Below, piece after piece: positions 1-11,800 of a DNA stretch of 64,000 nt. The stretch lies in the NCBI RefSeq assembly GCF_029227915.1, contig NC_079884.1, forward strand, positions 21,948,001-22,012,000, in the 5' to 3' direction. The notes beneath the pieces are model-generated. The model searched no databases. It had not been told where the DNA came from and worked only from the letters and a program-made list of their open reading frames with translations. Origin of the DNA: Hydractinia symbiolongicarpus (Eukaryota > Cnidaria > Hydrozoa > Anthoathecata > Hydractiniidae). The translations under genes and the position numbers were made by a program. Within the stretch, counting starts at the first letter, position 1. Every line of letters starts with the position of its first letter.

Positions 1-757
1 AACTTTAACGACGAATATCTTGCGAACAAATCAAAATAAGTATAAAAGAAATTTTTTTCGTAATGAGTACAATATTTTGAGTTGATTTTCGATTACTTTT
101 TTTAAAGTGGGAGGTAAGCTTTAAGATGGAAGCTTTGATCTCAAGGTCAAAGGAAGCTTTGTTCTTGAAATGGAAGCTGCAATCTCGATAAACAACATTG
201 ATTAATAAAATGTGTAGACATGGCCCTAATAAACCTCCTTACTAAGGCGTATTAATGATTATTATTATTAATTGATTATTAATCAGAATATAACTTCTCA
301 TTTGAAAAATCGTCATATATTGAAATCAGACTGGAATATCCTGATGCAAAAAAAAAAATCAGGTTAGGGGTATATTTACGTTATGGAAAAAAACTTAAAA
401 ACGTAAACGTTTTTTTATGAGTTAGGGATGAAATGGTCCCGTTATCTAAAGGTATAATTATATTAGGTAAGTTTAGATAGTATAGTGGTGTTAAAAAATC
501 TATCTGTGTGAAGGCAATTAAAGAAGTCAATGACACAAAGAAAACCACATAAGAAGGATTCATCAAGCCTGCGGAATATCCTTAGCGTATGCTTAAAAAT
601 TTTCCTATCTGAATATGCTTATAAGCGTGATGCTTTTAAAAAACACGTGGGCTATTTTTTTTTTTTCTGCAAGGATGTAAAAACGTGTGTTCTTTCTCTA
701 TGGTCTTCGTCTTGACTTTAAAATTCTCGAAACAAACTTCATGATATGAGATAAAAG
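1..757. other. Intergenic, no gene seen
   Basis: AT-rich DNA with homopolymer runs. Short open frames on both strands are low-complexity and show no domain, signal peptide or splice context. It lies downstream of the minus-strand GPCR gene, so the GPCR 3' UTR presumably falls here. Confidence 0.6.
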
Positions 758-1690
758 TTATTTTTGATTACAAAGTCTTAAAGCTCTTTTCCTCAACTTC
801 GAACTTCTTACCAATATAATCACTGCGTTAAAAAGTGAATTCAAATAAAGTGTAATGATCACTAGTCTGGTTAAACGAAACATTAAAATTGTTCTCGAGC
901 CGTGGTTAATGAAATTAGACAACGCATAAGTGACCAAATGGGGTGTGTTGCAAATTGCAGAACAAAAGAACATCATTGCAATTGTATCAGTTACTTTTCT
1001 GTTATTATCAACACTTGTGTGACGATTGCCATTCATTTTTGCCATCGACCTTCGAACTCGGATAATTAAATAGATTTGAGACACAGCCACTGCAGTAGTT
1101 AATATAAGCTCCCCTGCTGTAATAATGACAACTGTAATTGGTGCTTTATTTTGATAGTTGATCGCCTCCGACTCTTTTATCAATTTTTTTTCGAGAAAAT
1201 AATCATGCACGCTAATTGTGGCACCAATTGCCACACAACAAAATAAACAAAACGGGATGAAATACTTTAAAGCAGGTTTACAAAATCCAGAGTGAAAGTT
1301 TGGTTTAATGACTAATGCACACCTGTCTAATGTCATTAAAATCGTCATAACCCAAGAAAATAGATATGGAGAAATGAGACAAGCAGATAAAAACGGTGCA
1401 ATGGAACATATTTTTTCTTCAGTGAAACCAGCAAACAAAACAATATTAGCTGGCAATGAGAACAAGCCAACACAAAGGTCTGTCGCAGATAAAATCAAAA
1501 AATACTTGTCTATTCTTGTACATTTCTCTTTTCGTATCGCGCTGATTAAAATAGAGTTAATTGAAAGTATTAAAACCATTACCATAATGTTGATCACCAC
1601 CATAAAGTAATTAACTTCTCGACTGAACTTTCCACCTGTTGTAAGGCAGATATATTCATCCGATGTGTTACCAGTAATATTCATTGTCAT
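758..1690 (-). CDS. Class A (rhodopsin-like) G-protein-coupled receptor, single exon
   Basis: A 310-residue plasma-membrane receptor with seven hydrophobic segments, encoded without introns. The N-terminus has two N-glycosylation sites (N4, N8). Family landmarks are visible: N45 in TM1, the LSATD motif of TM2 with D71, C95 at the start of TM3, and DRC at 122-124 in place of DRY. TM6 keeps a proline in CNTP instead of CWxP, and TM7 has NSLFN where NPxxY is expected. The tail is short and basic. The ligand cannot be told: many cnidarian class A receptors are orphans. The altered DRY, CWxP and NPxxY motifs suggest a divergent, lineage-specific receptor. A second ATG two codons downstream is an equally possible start. 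No frameshift or premature stop, so probably functional. Confidence 0.85.
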   Translation of the reverse strand: MTMNITGNTSDEYICLTTGGKFSREVNYFMVVINIMVMVLILSINSILISAIRKEKCTRIDKYFLILSATDLCVGLFSLPANIVLFAGFTEEKICSIAPFLSACLISPYLFSWVMTILMTLDRCALVIKPNFHSGFCKPALKYFIPFCLFCCVAIGATISVHDYFLEKKLIKESEAINYQNKAPITVVIITAGELILTTAVAVSQIYLIIRVRRSMAKMNGNRHTSVDNNRKVTDTIAMMFFCSAICNTPHLVTYALSNFINHGSRTILMFRLTRLVIITLYLNSLFNAVIILVRSSKLRKRALRLCNQK

Positions 1691-2234
1691 GACTTTTCAA
1701 GTTTAGGCGTTAGCTCTTAAAAACAGGGTTTCGCTAGTCGCCTCTTGTAGCTAACATCTTTGGCCTTTTTAAAAGATAAATAATTAATTTTTAGTGCTAA
1801 TTAAATTGGGCAATGTTTTGTTTTGTTTTAATTTTTTTTTTATTATTGAACAAAATTTCTTTTTTAGCTTACAATTTTTTTTTCGTTGTTAAAACAAAAT
1901 AAAAGGCAGCTGCTTCCTTTAATTTTTTGGGCACACAAAATAATTAATTTATGTCACAATTTTTCTTTCTTTCTAAATTTGATTCAAATAATAGAAACTC
2001 TTGTAAAAAAATTGGTTCGCATCTTATGCATCGGAGAGCGGGTGGTTAGTGAAAATATCGACTATTTTTTTAAAAAAATTACAAAAAATACTTTTATAAC
2101 TTTTTAAGTTCATAATTCAGTCTAATTCAGCTATTTTTCAGATCTATTTTTTTTTGCCTCATATATAATATGTTCAACTAATTTTATCCTTTTTTATATT
2201 CTGAAATGTTTTATGACGTCATTGTAAACCTTAA

Positions 2235-2965
2235 CCCTATTCGGTCCGGGGTTTTTCGAACATACTATGACCGGGGGGAGGGGCGGAATCCGCCCCCTCC
2301 CCCCTCAATAACTTTTCATAGGGTTGTTCAGATTGAATCAAACTTGGCTCACTTATAGTACGTCATAAAAGGAACAAAATTGCAGCAATAAATTTTTTTG
2401 CTTGCGTCAGCACATTTTCTGTGACGTCATTAGAAGCTTGAAATTTGATAAAAATGCCACTATCTGCTTAAAATTTATTTACCTTTGTTTCAGAGCGAAT
2501 TTTTGCATTCTGTTTGAAGTTCTTTATTTAACATGTTTTCCGGTTTTTACGTGGATGGCATAAAAAATAGACAAAAACTGCCCGAAAATCCGTTTTTTTT
2601 CCGATTTTCGGGTAAAATCCGACAAAAACGGGAAATAGGGTTAATCACGTGTCCAAACTATGCAAAATGATTCTTCTTAATAAACAAAGTTGTGTTGCAA
2701 GTTTCAAGTTCTAAGGATAGTCCTAACAGGAGTTTTTAAATTTTTCCCATTATAAGGATTCCATTGAGATATTTAGGGGTGGTTTCGAGTAATGGCCAAT
2801 ATCAAAGCCTCTGAAAGTTATCGGACCTAAAAATTTGGCATGCAGGTGTCTAATAGATGAATATTGAAACTCAGTAAGTTTCATAGCCATGTAACATAGC
2901 AATAAGGAGTTACTAAAAAGAAACCGTCAGGGGGCGGAATCCGCCCCTCCCTGGACCGAATAGGG
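2235..2965. mobile_element. piggyBac-like MITE (TTAA target sites)
   Basis: The ends are inverted copies of CCCTATTCGGTCC, each flanked by TTAA (2231-2234 and 2966-2969), the target-site duplication used by piggyBac transposons. Just inside each end is a GC-rich near-palindrome (2273-2304 and 2931-2947) that stands out in an AT-rich region and could form a strong hairpin. The 731 bp contain no transposase frame, so the element would need a transposase in trans. Confidence 0.75.
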
Positions 2966-2969
2966 TTAA

Positions 2970-4850
2970 GGGGGAAGTTAACCCTAAAATCAACTTCAAA
3001 GATGGTAGTTTCGTTTCATACTTTTATATACCCCAAACATGAAAAGTTAAAAAACTCACATTTCCACTTTACAAATTTCGTTTATAATATGTACCCCATA
3101 GAAAGCAACAAAGAAACTGGATCGAGCATACACAAACGCATGCAAGAAAGTACATTCTTGCACATTCTTTTTCGTCTGGCGGGAAAACGAAAGTTCTCCT
3201 AGGTTGCCATTTGTGCTTTTAAGTAGATAGGTATGTACCTTCTAATTTGGGAGGACAGTTTATATTACTGTGATACATAAAAACGTAATAGGTTAATGTT
3301 TAGAAACCTTAATAATAGCTTCTGTCAAATAGATGCAGTCAAAGACTAAGATTGTAAGTTTCCAACGTCAAATAATGAAAGACCATATTTTGTTTAAATC
3401 ATTCACCGTAAAAAAATTTGTTCAGGTCAATTATTAATGTATAGTTAGCTAAAAAGCTAGCTCGTTAGGTAGTATATATATTTTTGAAATTTTCAGAGGC
3501 TGCTAGAAAGTATGATAGGAAGGTGAGGGTTTAACGTGGCAGTGCTGCCATTTTTATTGCAAGTTCCTCTTAAGTTGGAACGGTTTTATCAACAGTACAA
3601 CTTGTGGTACTTGTTCATAGCTGGAGTACATAAAGTGTTAGTGACAAAAACTTTGTCATGCTCGCCGATTTTTTTCGCAAAAGTGTGTGAGGTTATAAGC
3701 AATTTTACAAACAACACAATGTCTGAATATTATATTTTAAATATTCCCTTCCTCGCACAACTGCTTCTGTGGCACAGCTCAAAGTTTAACAATCACAGAA
3801 GTTTTTTATTGTGCTCACCATACGCCAACCACTTTTTGTGTTTGCATGTCTTGCTTAGCCAAAATAATAAAAACAATGTCTGCGACCCCTAAAATAATGT
3901 CTTACTTCCGGTAAGGCATGTGCAACAAAGGTAGGACTGTAATACATTAGTATTTTATTTATAAATCTATAAAAAGACGGAGAGTAAAAACGGCAAATGC
4001 CATTTACTCTTAAGAGTTCTATGTCTAACTTTGTGGCAACATAAATATGAAAGGCACGTCAAACACTAAAACAATATTTCTGACATGCTTTTCAGACTTG
4101 TTTTGGTTGCCCCGTTGTGGACTTTAAAAAAATCAGTTTTTTAAACTTTACTTTGAAGTCTGTATTACAATACTCGCTACCTGTCTGTGGAAACTGGGGG
4201 TATCGTAATCGAAAACACTGTTATAATCGCACCTATGATAATAATAATAATAACCCCCATCCAAGTATATCTCTTTAATAAATATCGTCAAGCAGCTATC
4301 AAGTTTCCCTTTCGAATCAAACAATAGAGCTTTGTTTGACCTTATTTGATCTATCTTATTTGTTTTTGAGTTTGTAAAGAAAATAAAAACATAACCGGTT
4401 GTTAACATGTTGTGACAAATAACAGTGTGGCTAATTTTCATAGAATTTCTAGCAGCACAATCTTGTGTATACTTTTAATTGACTTTAATTTTGTGGTAGT
4501 AGAAACTCTCCCAAATGCAAGTTGGTAGTATACTTGTTTAAATAACATAACAGGAAGTCGGCAACAGGACGAAAACAAGTTTCTAAAGGTTTTGGTTGCA
4601 TATAATATCGAAATAAAGATACTTATACAAATGATTGGGGTAAGGACGTGTCACGGAAGTTAATGAGAGTTCTAAATAACTAAAGGAAGAAAACATCTCA
4701 CGGTGATGTAAATAATCAAAAACCGTGGCTAATCACAATATTACAAAGAATCGTAGGTTAGTATGGCTGTAATAACCGCATCGACATGGCGCTATTAAAG
4801 TTTTTATCGACATTACATGTGAATATTACTTCTTGAAGTGTTTATACACT
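2970..4850. other. Intergenic, no supported gene
   Basis: Open frames exist on both strands, the largest being 118 codons at 3536-3892 with a GTG start, but none has a recognisable domain, splice context or paralogue in the window. A short (TAA)n-type tract lies near 4228-4252. Confidence 0.5.
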
Positions 4851-4851
4851 G

Positions 4852-5030
4852 TATGGTCGCCTCTGATAGAGCCTTCGCTTACAGTGCGGGAAGTCTTGGG
4901 TTCACATCCTGGCCGACTCATGCCAGAGTCTATAAAAGTGTGAATCTATCCTTTCTGCTTAGCTTTAACATTAGAATAGGTTTTGTGAATTTTGATCCTG
5001 ATTTTAGCATTGTTAGAAGAGCCATCTGAT
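4852..5030 (+). repeat. tRNA-derived SINE, copy 1
   Basis: The head resembles a tRNA with an internal Pol III promoter: an A-box-like segment around 4855-4872 and a B-box-like GGGTTCACATCC near 4898-4909. It is followed by a conserved body (CGACTCATGCCAGAG, then TATAAAAGT) shared with the copy at 5343. The anticodon arm is degenerate, so this is a SINE and not a tRNA gene. Confidence 0.7.
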
Positions 5031-5342
5031 TTAAGTTTTATGATCAGAGTCTGAAAAGCTTAAATGACAAAAAATATCCTTGCTGTCTCAGCTGGAACAT
5101 AGCAGGAAGGATCGTGGAGAACAAGTTTTAAACAGCTGTCGTTTCTGAACAAGATTTTGTGAATTTTTGACGACCAAATGATCAATCAAATATTTTATAA
5201 ATAATAACATATCCACGTCATAAATGTATAAAATCTTTAGAACTTTTGGCTTTTACTATATTCTTTTACTAGAGTGTTTTTTGATGAATTCTTCTGAAGC
5301 GGTAGCAGTGAAAACATATTGTTATTATTATTGAAATTTGAT

Positions 5343-5655
5343 TACCGACTAGTAAGTAGCCTAGCGATAGAGCGTTCGCTACCAGTGCGAAGGGTCGTCG
5401 GTTTAAACTTCGGCCGAGTCATGCAAGAGACTATAAAAGTTAAAATCTATCTATACTGTTTTGTGTTCAGCATAAGATTAGGATATCTTAAGGTGTTTTC
5501 CGGTTTGCTGTGCTTGCACGACTTTCGTAGTTCAAATGAGAGCTTTAAATGCACAAGGACCACCTTTACAGGACCCTCGTTGAGAGCAGTACCAATAAAA
5601 ACTAAAGAGGCTATCCTGCGTAAACAAATCTTAATAATAATAATAATAATAATAG
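5343..5655 (+). repeat. tRNA-derived SINE, copy 2, with (TAA)n tail
   Basis: It shares tRNA-like head and body with the copy near 4852 (CGATAGAGCGTTCGCTACC, GGCCGAGTCATGCAAGAG, CTATAAAAGT). It ends in a TAA microsatellite at about 5630-5653, a typical SINE/LINE-mobilised tail. The end lies about 170 bp upstream of the start codon of the DDR-like receptor, so it sits in that gene's promoter or 5' UTR region. Confidence 0.75.
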
Positions 5656-5823
5656 TAATTTTCCATTTTCATTCCCTACATTACAGCTGCAAGCATTGGT
5701 AGTCGTAACGATCGCCCTTATTTTTTATTGTAATGTCTTAAATTTCCATGTATCTTTAATCAGATATTTAAAAAATTGCAGGCATAATCCAATCGTGAAA
5801 TTTCTTTACAGAATTATAATAGA

Positions 5824-8800
5824 ATGAAACATGTATGGGTTTGGATCTTGCTGCAATGTTTTAAAGTTGATAATGCACTAATCGTACCACTCGATCCAGG
5901 TAATGCTTTTTAGAAAAGGATAGTTCAGATAAATTATTTCATTATGATGTAATGTATTCCGCTGAATATTTTTGTATAGAGTCACAACAAGCAGTTGGTC
6001 TGGAGAGTGGAAAGATACCAGACCGGCAAATATATGCTAACAAAAACGTTGGCGTTTATAAAGCACGACATTGTCGTTTAAACAATGAGTCTGCATGGTG
6101 TATTGAGAATGACCCAAAAGCATTAGATGAATACTTTTCTGATCAACTTGCTATAAGTGTTGATTTTATATACAACCTTCAGATAAATGCTATAGCCTTG
6201 CAAGGCTATAAAACTTCTAGTTATGGTAATAATATTAGAATTCGCTATTTTCATGGAGGATCAATGCAATATTACTCTGAGAATGGTTTAAAGGTAACTA
6301 ACAAAACTCAGCCAGTATTTATGATAAAAATGTTTTAAAAAGTTATTCTTAAATTTTAATATAAGAACGATTTATACTAAAATCGACTTCTTCTGCAGCA
6401 GTTCCAGAACCGTGGCGTTTAGCGACACCTTTAGTAACCTATTTTACCATTGGCTTAATGTATTATCAGTTATTTAAGGCCAAACCTTAATCGGTTAAGT
6501 GCATAACTTGATAAATACATACCTGATAACAATTATCGTCTTGAAAATAGTTATTTATCTTTCTTTCAATTCTCTTTTTACTTATTTATTTAGACGATTA
6601 CTGTGAAAAACTTTAAAGGTGATAAGTATGAATATCGTGTATTAAACCCACCAATACATGCATCAAAATTACTTGTACAGCTACCAACCGGAGTGAATAC
6701 GAAATGTCTACGCATGGAAATGTATGGTAACTTACCTGGTAAAACGCCTCAACGCAAAGAGTTTAACGGTAAGAATGACAACAGTTAGTACATGCTTGTA
6801 AGTTTTGCACAAAATTATGCCGTTGTCAAAGCGTAAAATAAAGCAAAAACATTAAGAAAATAATTTTATGCGGACTCACAAATTACATAGGAAGAAGTTT
6901 TGGGTTAGCCTGTCAATTTGGTTGAAGGATTTGGGAAAATACTCAAAACCATGTAACACAAGCATTTTCATATTCTACTGTAGGAATGTTTCATCCATAA
7001 TAGGCTTCCAATCATCAAGGACGATTATAAACAATGCATTTTACTAGAGAATATAACTGAAAACCACTATGGTAAGGAAAACAAATCGAAAATGTAGATA
7101 TTATAATATCTTATAGTCTTTATTACTATCTTACTGTGAGCCAATTTAAAAATTGGGCGTTTTCAAATTAAAAGAACCGTTATAATCTCTCCCCAAAACA
7201 TAACGTTGTCAAACCTTATTACGATACGTGTCAATTCTTTGTAACTTACCGATGCCATCAGAATTATAATTATACTTATTAATTTTTCCTGCCTTACGGG
7301 CTACACTCGTGTCGAATTGCCCTGTCAAAATTTATGTTTTTTATTTAGAATGCACTGAAACGAACCTTGGTCTTGTAACAAAAGATTTGGGAAAAACATT
7401 CTTTACGCAGTCCAGATTTCTTGCACAGCAAATCTCATTCAACGCAGAACATTTACCGACCAATATGCAATACGCGTGGTGTTTAAAAAAAGATAATATA
7501 TCATCGCCTTACGAAGACTGGGCTTCTGTCAACCTTAAAGCTAAACATTTGATATATGGTCTTCATGTTGATGGTTTTAGAGATTTTTTTAAACCAAGTG
7601 ACAAATATCTCCCAACATTCTTTAAGCTCCAGTACAGTTTAGATTCTAAGATTTGGGCAGATTATGAAGGAGGAAAGGTATGGATACTACATGCTAATTA
7701 AACTCCTGTTACAGTGGGTGAAATAAATTTATGTAATTTTTACTTTTTCCTGCAGGAATTACAAAGTTTGAACTACAGTTTATTCAGTGGAAAGAAATTA
7801 CTGTTTAAAGTTCCGCTTCTGGGACAATATGTTCGAATCAGAATGAAAATTGAAAGACGTACCATAACATGCATTAAACTTCAAGTGTATGGTTGTCCAG
7901 CTATAAAGGCACCAGGTATCACATAATCCTAATGTAATAACACTCTATTAGTTATTGTCTTGGTTGGTTAAAAAAATGAATAATAAATTATTTCAGGGTT
8001 AAGTCAAGGGTTAGGGTTAGATATACATATACATGTATGATACAATAGATTTTGTTTCTCGATTACTTTGAGAGGAAAAATGTAATAAAGAAATTGTTAC
8101 CATATTACTAGGAAATTGTGACTTGCGTTTGGTATTTCTATTACCTAGGCGCAAGCCCCTCCAAACAGGCAAAGAATTAAGTGATTCTGCGTAGAGAAAA
8201 TTTAACCGCAAATTTAAACCGTTTTTTTTTTCAATGGCCACCGATTCAACGAAAAACAGCTGAAGAAAGTCTGAAATAGAATTATAAATTACGAAGGCTT
8301 GCTAAAAAAAGATTTGTTTCTCACTTTAGAAGGATTAATAATGTGGTTATTTTTCAAACGATAGCTGGAACACTTCTTTAAAGATGAATACGCCGCAGCA
8401 ATTATTTAAGTTTTATATCAGATTTGTCTAGACATTTAAGGAAGAACTCTTTTCGTAGGCAATATTTACCAAAAAAAGTAACGTATTGCTCACAAAATGT
8501 TTGATAATAAATACTACGGAAAATTACATTGAATTTTGCATTCTTAGTATGGATTATGACGAGGTTGTCCAATTAGGTGAACAAGCTTTTCTGTCTGTAT
8601 TCATGATAGGATTCCCTCAATTTGATCAAAAGATCCCACCTTTCCTTTTACAGGTGATTCCTTTATGCTCTCCTAATTTTTAAAAGCGTTAGCTAAAACG
8701 GTAACAGTAGCAGCATCTTAAAAACAGACCTATATACACATATTTTTCATCGAAATATACATAGTAAAATACTGAATAACATGAAAACGAAGTTTATTAT

Positions 8801-11800
8801 AAACTGAGTTTTAGTTTCCAGGGAAACAAATATGTTTTTTTTACTTGAAAAAATATTTGCAAAATTAATATTTTATACAATGTCATTATTAACAACATTT
8901 GGTAATAGTATATATCGCTCAGATACTGAGCAGTTTTTATGTTTTTTTTTTTGCTATTCTTAGCGTTAAATGAGCTATACTAGCTAACTTTGAATTATAA
9001 TACTTTGAACTATGATACTTTAGCTCAGAAGTTCACACACAGTATGAGCAATCAAACATTCACATCTGTCCAGTTTTGCATAAAAAAAGAAGAAAATCTG
9101 TTGTTAGCACACCTCTGCCTCATCTATTGCTTAAAATCTTATTCGAACTTTTAAACCTAGATGTTTGGGAAGTAGAATCTCCAACAGTTATCAAGTACCA
9201 AAAAATAACCTTTTTCTTCTAACTTCTTTAATGATCTGTTACACTTAAACCATCTTCGACAGCACCCTAGAAGGGCTGGAACATCCTGTTTCTTATATAT
9301 GAAATATAAAGTGTTTTTTTCCTGTGAATAGCTGCACTGCTTCTTTTAAAAAGATTAAAAAAAGTGTGTCTTATTTTTCAGCTCGCATCTTCCATTACAA
9401 GATATATCAAGGTGATTCCAGCTCGACGTACTCTTGGAAAGACACAAAATACCCTCACAATCCCACACTTAAAGAAAGATTTTTATCTCGTGAAACTGGC
9501 TGCCTTACTGATGGAGAACACTTAAAAACTATAAGTGCATTAACTTCAAACTGTTGGGTTGGTTGGAATAAAACTTCACGCCCGAAACCATTAGTTGCTC
9601 TTACTTTAAGTGCTGTGTCAAGAATTTATGCTGTTAAGCTTTTAACATATGTAAATGAAAGTATGCATGCTGGCACTATTAAAAGATTTTCTGTGGAAGC
9701 TGGTAGATCTGTTCCCATACCGAGACTTGGTTATGTATGTGCTCCTGATTCAATGTACTATATTAGCCCACAAGTGATTGAGTATACAATAGATTTGGGA
9801 GGAGTATTGGCGAAGGTGATCAGTATCAAATTTGATTATTCTATGGAGTGGATTTTCTTGCGACAAGTTTCAATTGTTCAAGGTATGCCATGTTAGCCAG
9901 GTCTTAAAAGATATGGTTCACTTGTTTTCCAATGTTTTAACGAAATAACAGTTTGAAATCGGGTGCACAACCGAGGCTGTTATTTTTTTAAAACCACCAG
10001 ACTGAGCACTTGGCACACATAATCGCACTGTATCGCACGTGTGTATAGGCGTAATACCCTTTTCCAAAAAAAAAACTGTATCACAACTTCGGTTAACATA
10101 AAAACACAGGTTAGACTCGTTGTTAACACTGGGCGAAGCACTTACTATACACTTTTCCAAAAATACTTCATCGCAACTTCAGTAAAACACAGGCAACAAC
10201 AGTTACCCCGTCCAGCTCAAAAATATCATTAAAGCATTTTATTTTGCGAAATAATTTTTCATAACAGTATTAAAAGGCGTAGACCTAACTGCATATAGCA
10301 TGAAAATTAGTAATTACGAATTTTGTTGTAGCCAAACTGAATTTGGGCTATTTTAACTTTATTGCCAGAGCCACTTTAAAGAATTAGCTAGATAGCCACA
10401 ATACAGTAAAAGAATAATACTGTCCGTCCGTCCGTCCGTCCGACTGTCACGCAAAATGGTAGCTTAGCTGTGCAGGTAGCGAGACGCACGCAATGCGGTA
10501 AAAAAAAAAATGGGCGAACCCGTGGATTTTTCTACGGGCTAACGACTAGTACTGATAATAATACTAATAATAATAATACTGATAATAAAATCTAGATAGG
10601 TAAGCATCATTTCCAAACAGGTTTTTATTGTGGTTTCCTTTCGTTAATTATTCTTCCATTTCCATATTTTTTAGCATTCTTTCCCCCTACGAACTAGGTT
10701 TGTTTTCACCCAGCGAAATTTTAAAAATAGCAGATGTAGCACAAATGCGATTCGTCAATTTAGCAAAATGTCATTCATCACTACGGTAACAAAGCTGAAC
10801 CGAATCGCCGAATAGCTAGCTAGATTTTTAGGATGCTCGCTCGAAATCTACGTTCAGAGCAAAAATCTTCAAATTGGTGAGTTCAAGATTTTCATGTGGC
10901 TAAAAAGCGTTTATTTATTTATTTATCCTTACATGTAAAATCATATAAAAATTAAAGTTAAAGCTTTTAGTAGAAAAACAGACTTACTAACATCGACGCC
11001 ACAGCTTTTAAAAATTTAAATATTGTTTTAGATTCCTTCGTCCGTAAAAATCGGATTCTGCAGGGTATTGCCGGAATTTAAGTTCATACAAGAATGTACT
11101 TCATGTCCAGATGGAGCGCTGTGGCAATTGCATACAGTATGTCGCAAATCCAGAGAAATGCACACAGTGTTTCAGCGAGAATAAAAGCACAGGTTACAAT
11201 ATGTTGTTACCCGTCATAGCAAAAACAGTTGAATGGCATTTTTTATTTTTTTATTATGCGAAATAAGATCCCGTGGAAGTTTAAAACGAATCGGAGCACC
11301 AAACTGAGTGCTTAGTACAGGTAAACTGTTTCGCACATGTGTATAGGCGTGATACCCTTTTAATAAAAAAAACTGTTGCAAAGGAAAAAGACCGTCGTTA
11401 TTCCATCCAGCTAAAAAATCAGTCAGCTATTTTATTTTGCGAAATAAATTGCTTGAAATTTGCAAAAATTATCAGTGCAAATAAAAACACATTTTGTGGT
11501 TACAAATTTGCATGTACAAAATGCTAAACTAAGTTAAATTACAAAACAAAGAAAGGGTACAAGAAAAGGAAGTTTTAAACGTTTCACCGACAAACATATT
11601 TAAAGTTCTCTTTTGTTAAATAATACTTCTATACTAAAACTATCCGTACTATCGTCCTCGTCTTGTAGGTACTGCTCGATTAATCTAACATATAAAAGAC
11701 ATAGTTTTATTATAATAAAAGCAGGTTCGGAAGTTTCCTCCAAGTTTGGATAAATTATTTAACCAGCTATTTAAGATAAAAAAGGAGGATTAGTTCTTCA

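Noticed and set aside
3536-3892. 118-codon open frame with GTG start
   Set aside because: No ATG, no domain, no splice support, and composition like the surrounding DNA.
10420-10443. GTCC tandem as a possible separate microsatellite or CRISPR-like repeat
   Set aside because: It is the 5' subterminal part of the Helitron family, where other copies have GTCTGTCTG-type runs at the same place.
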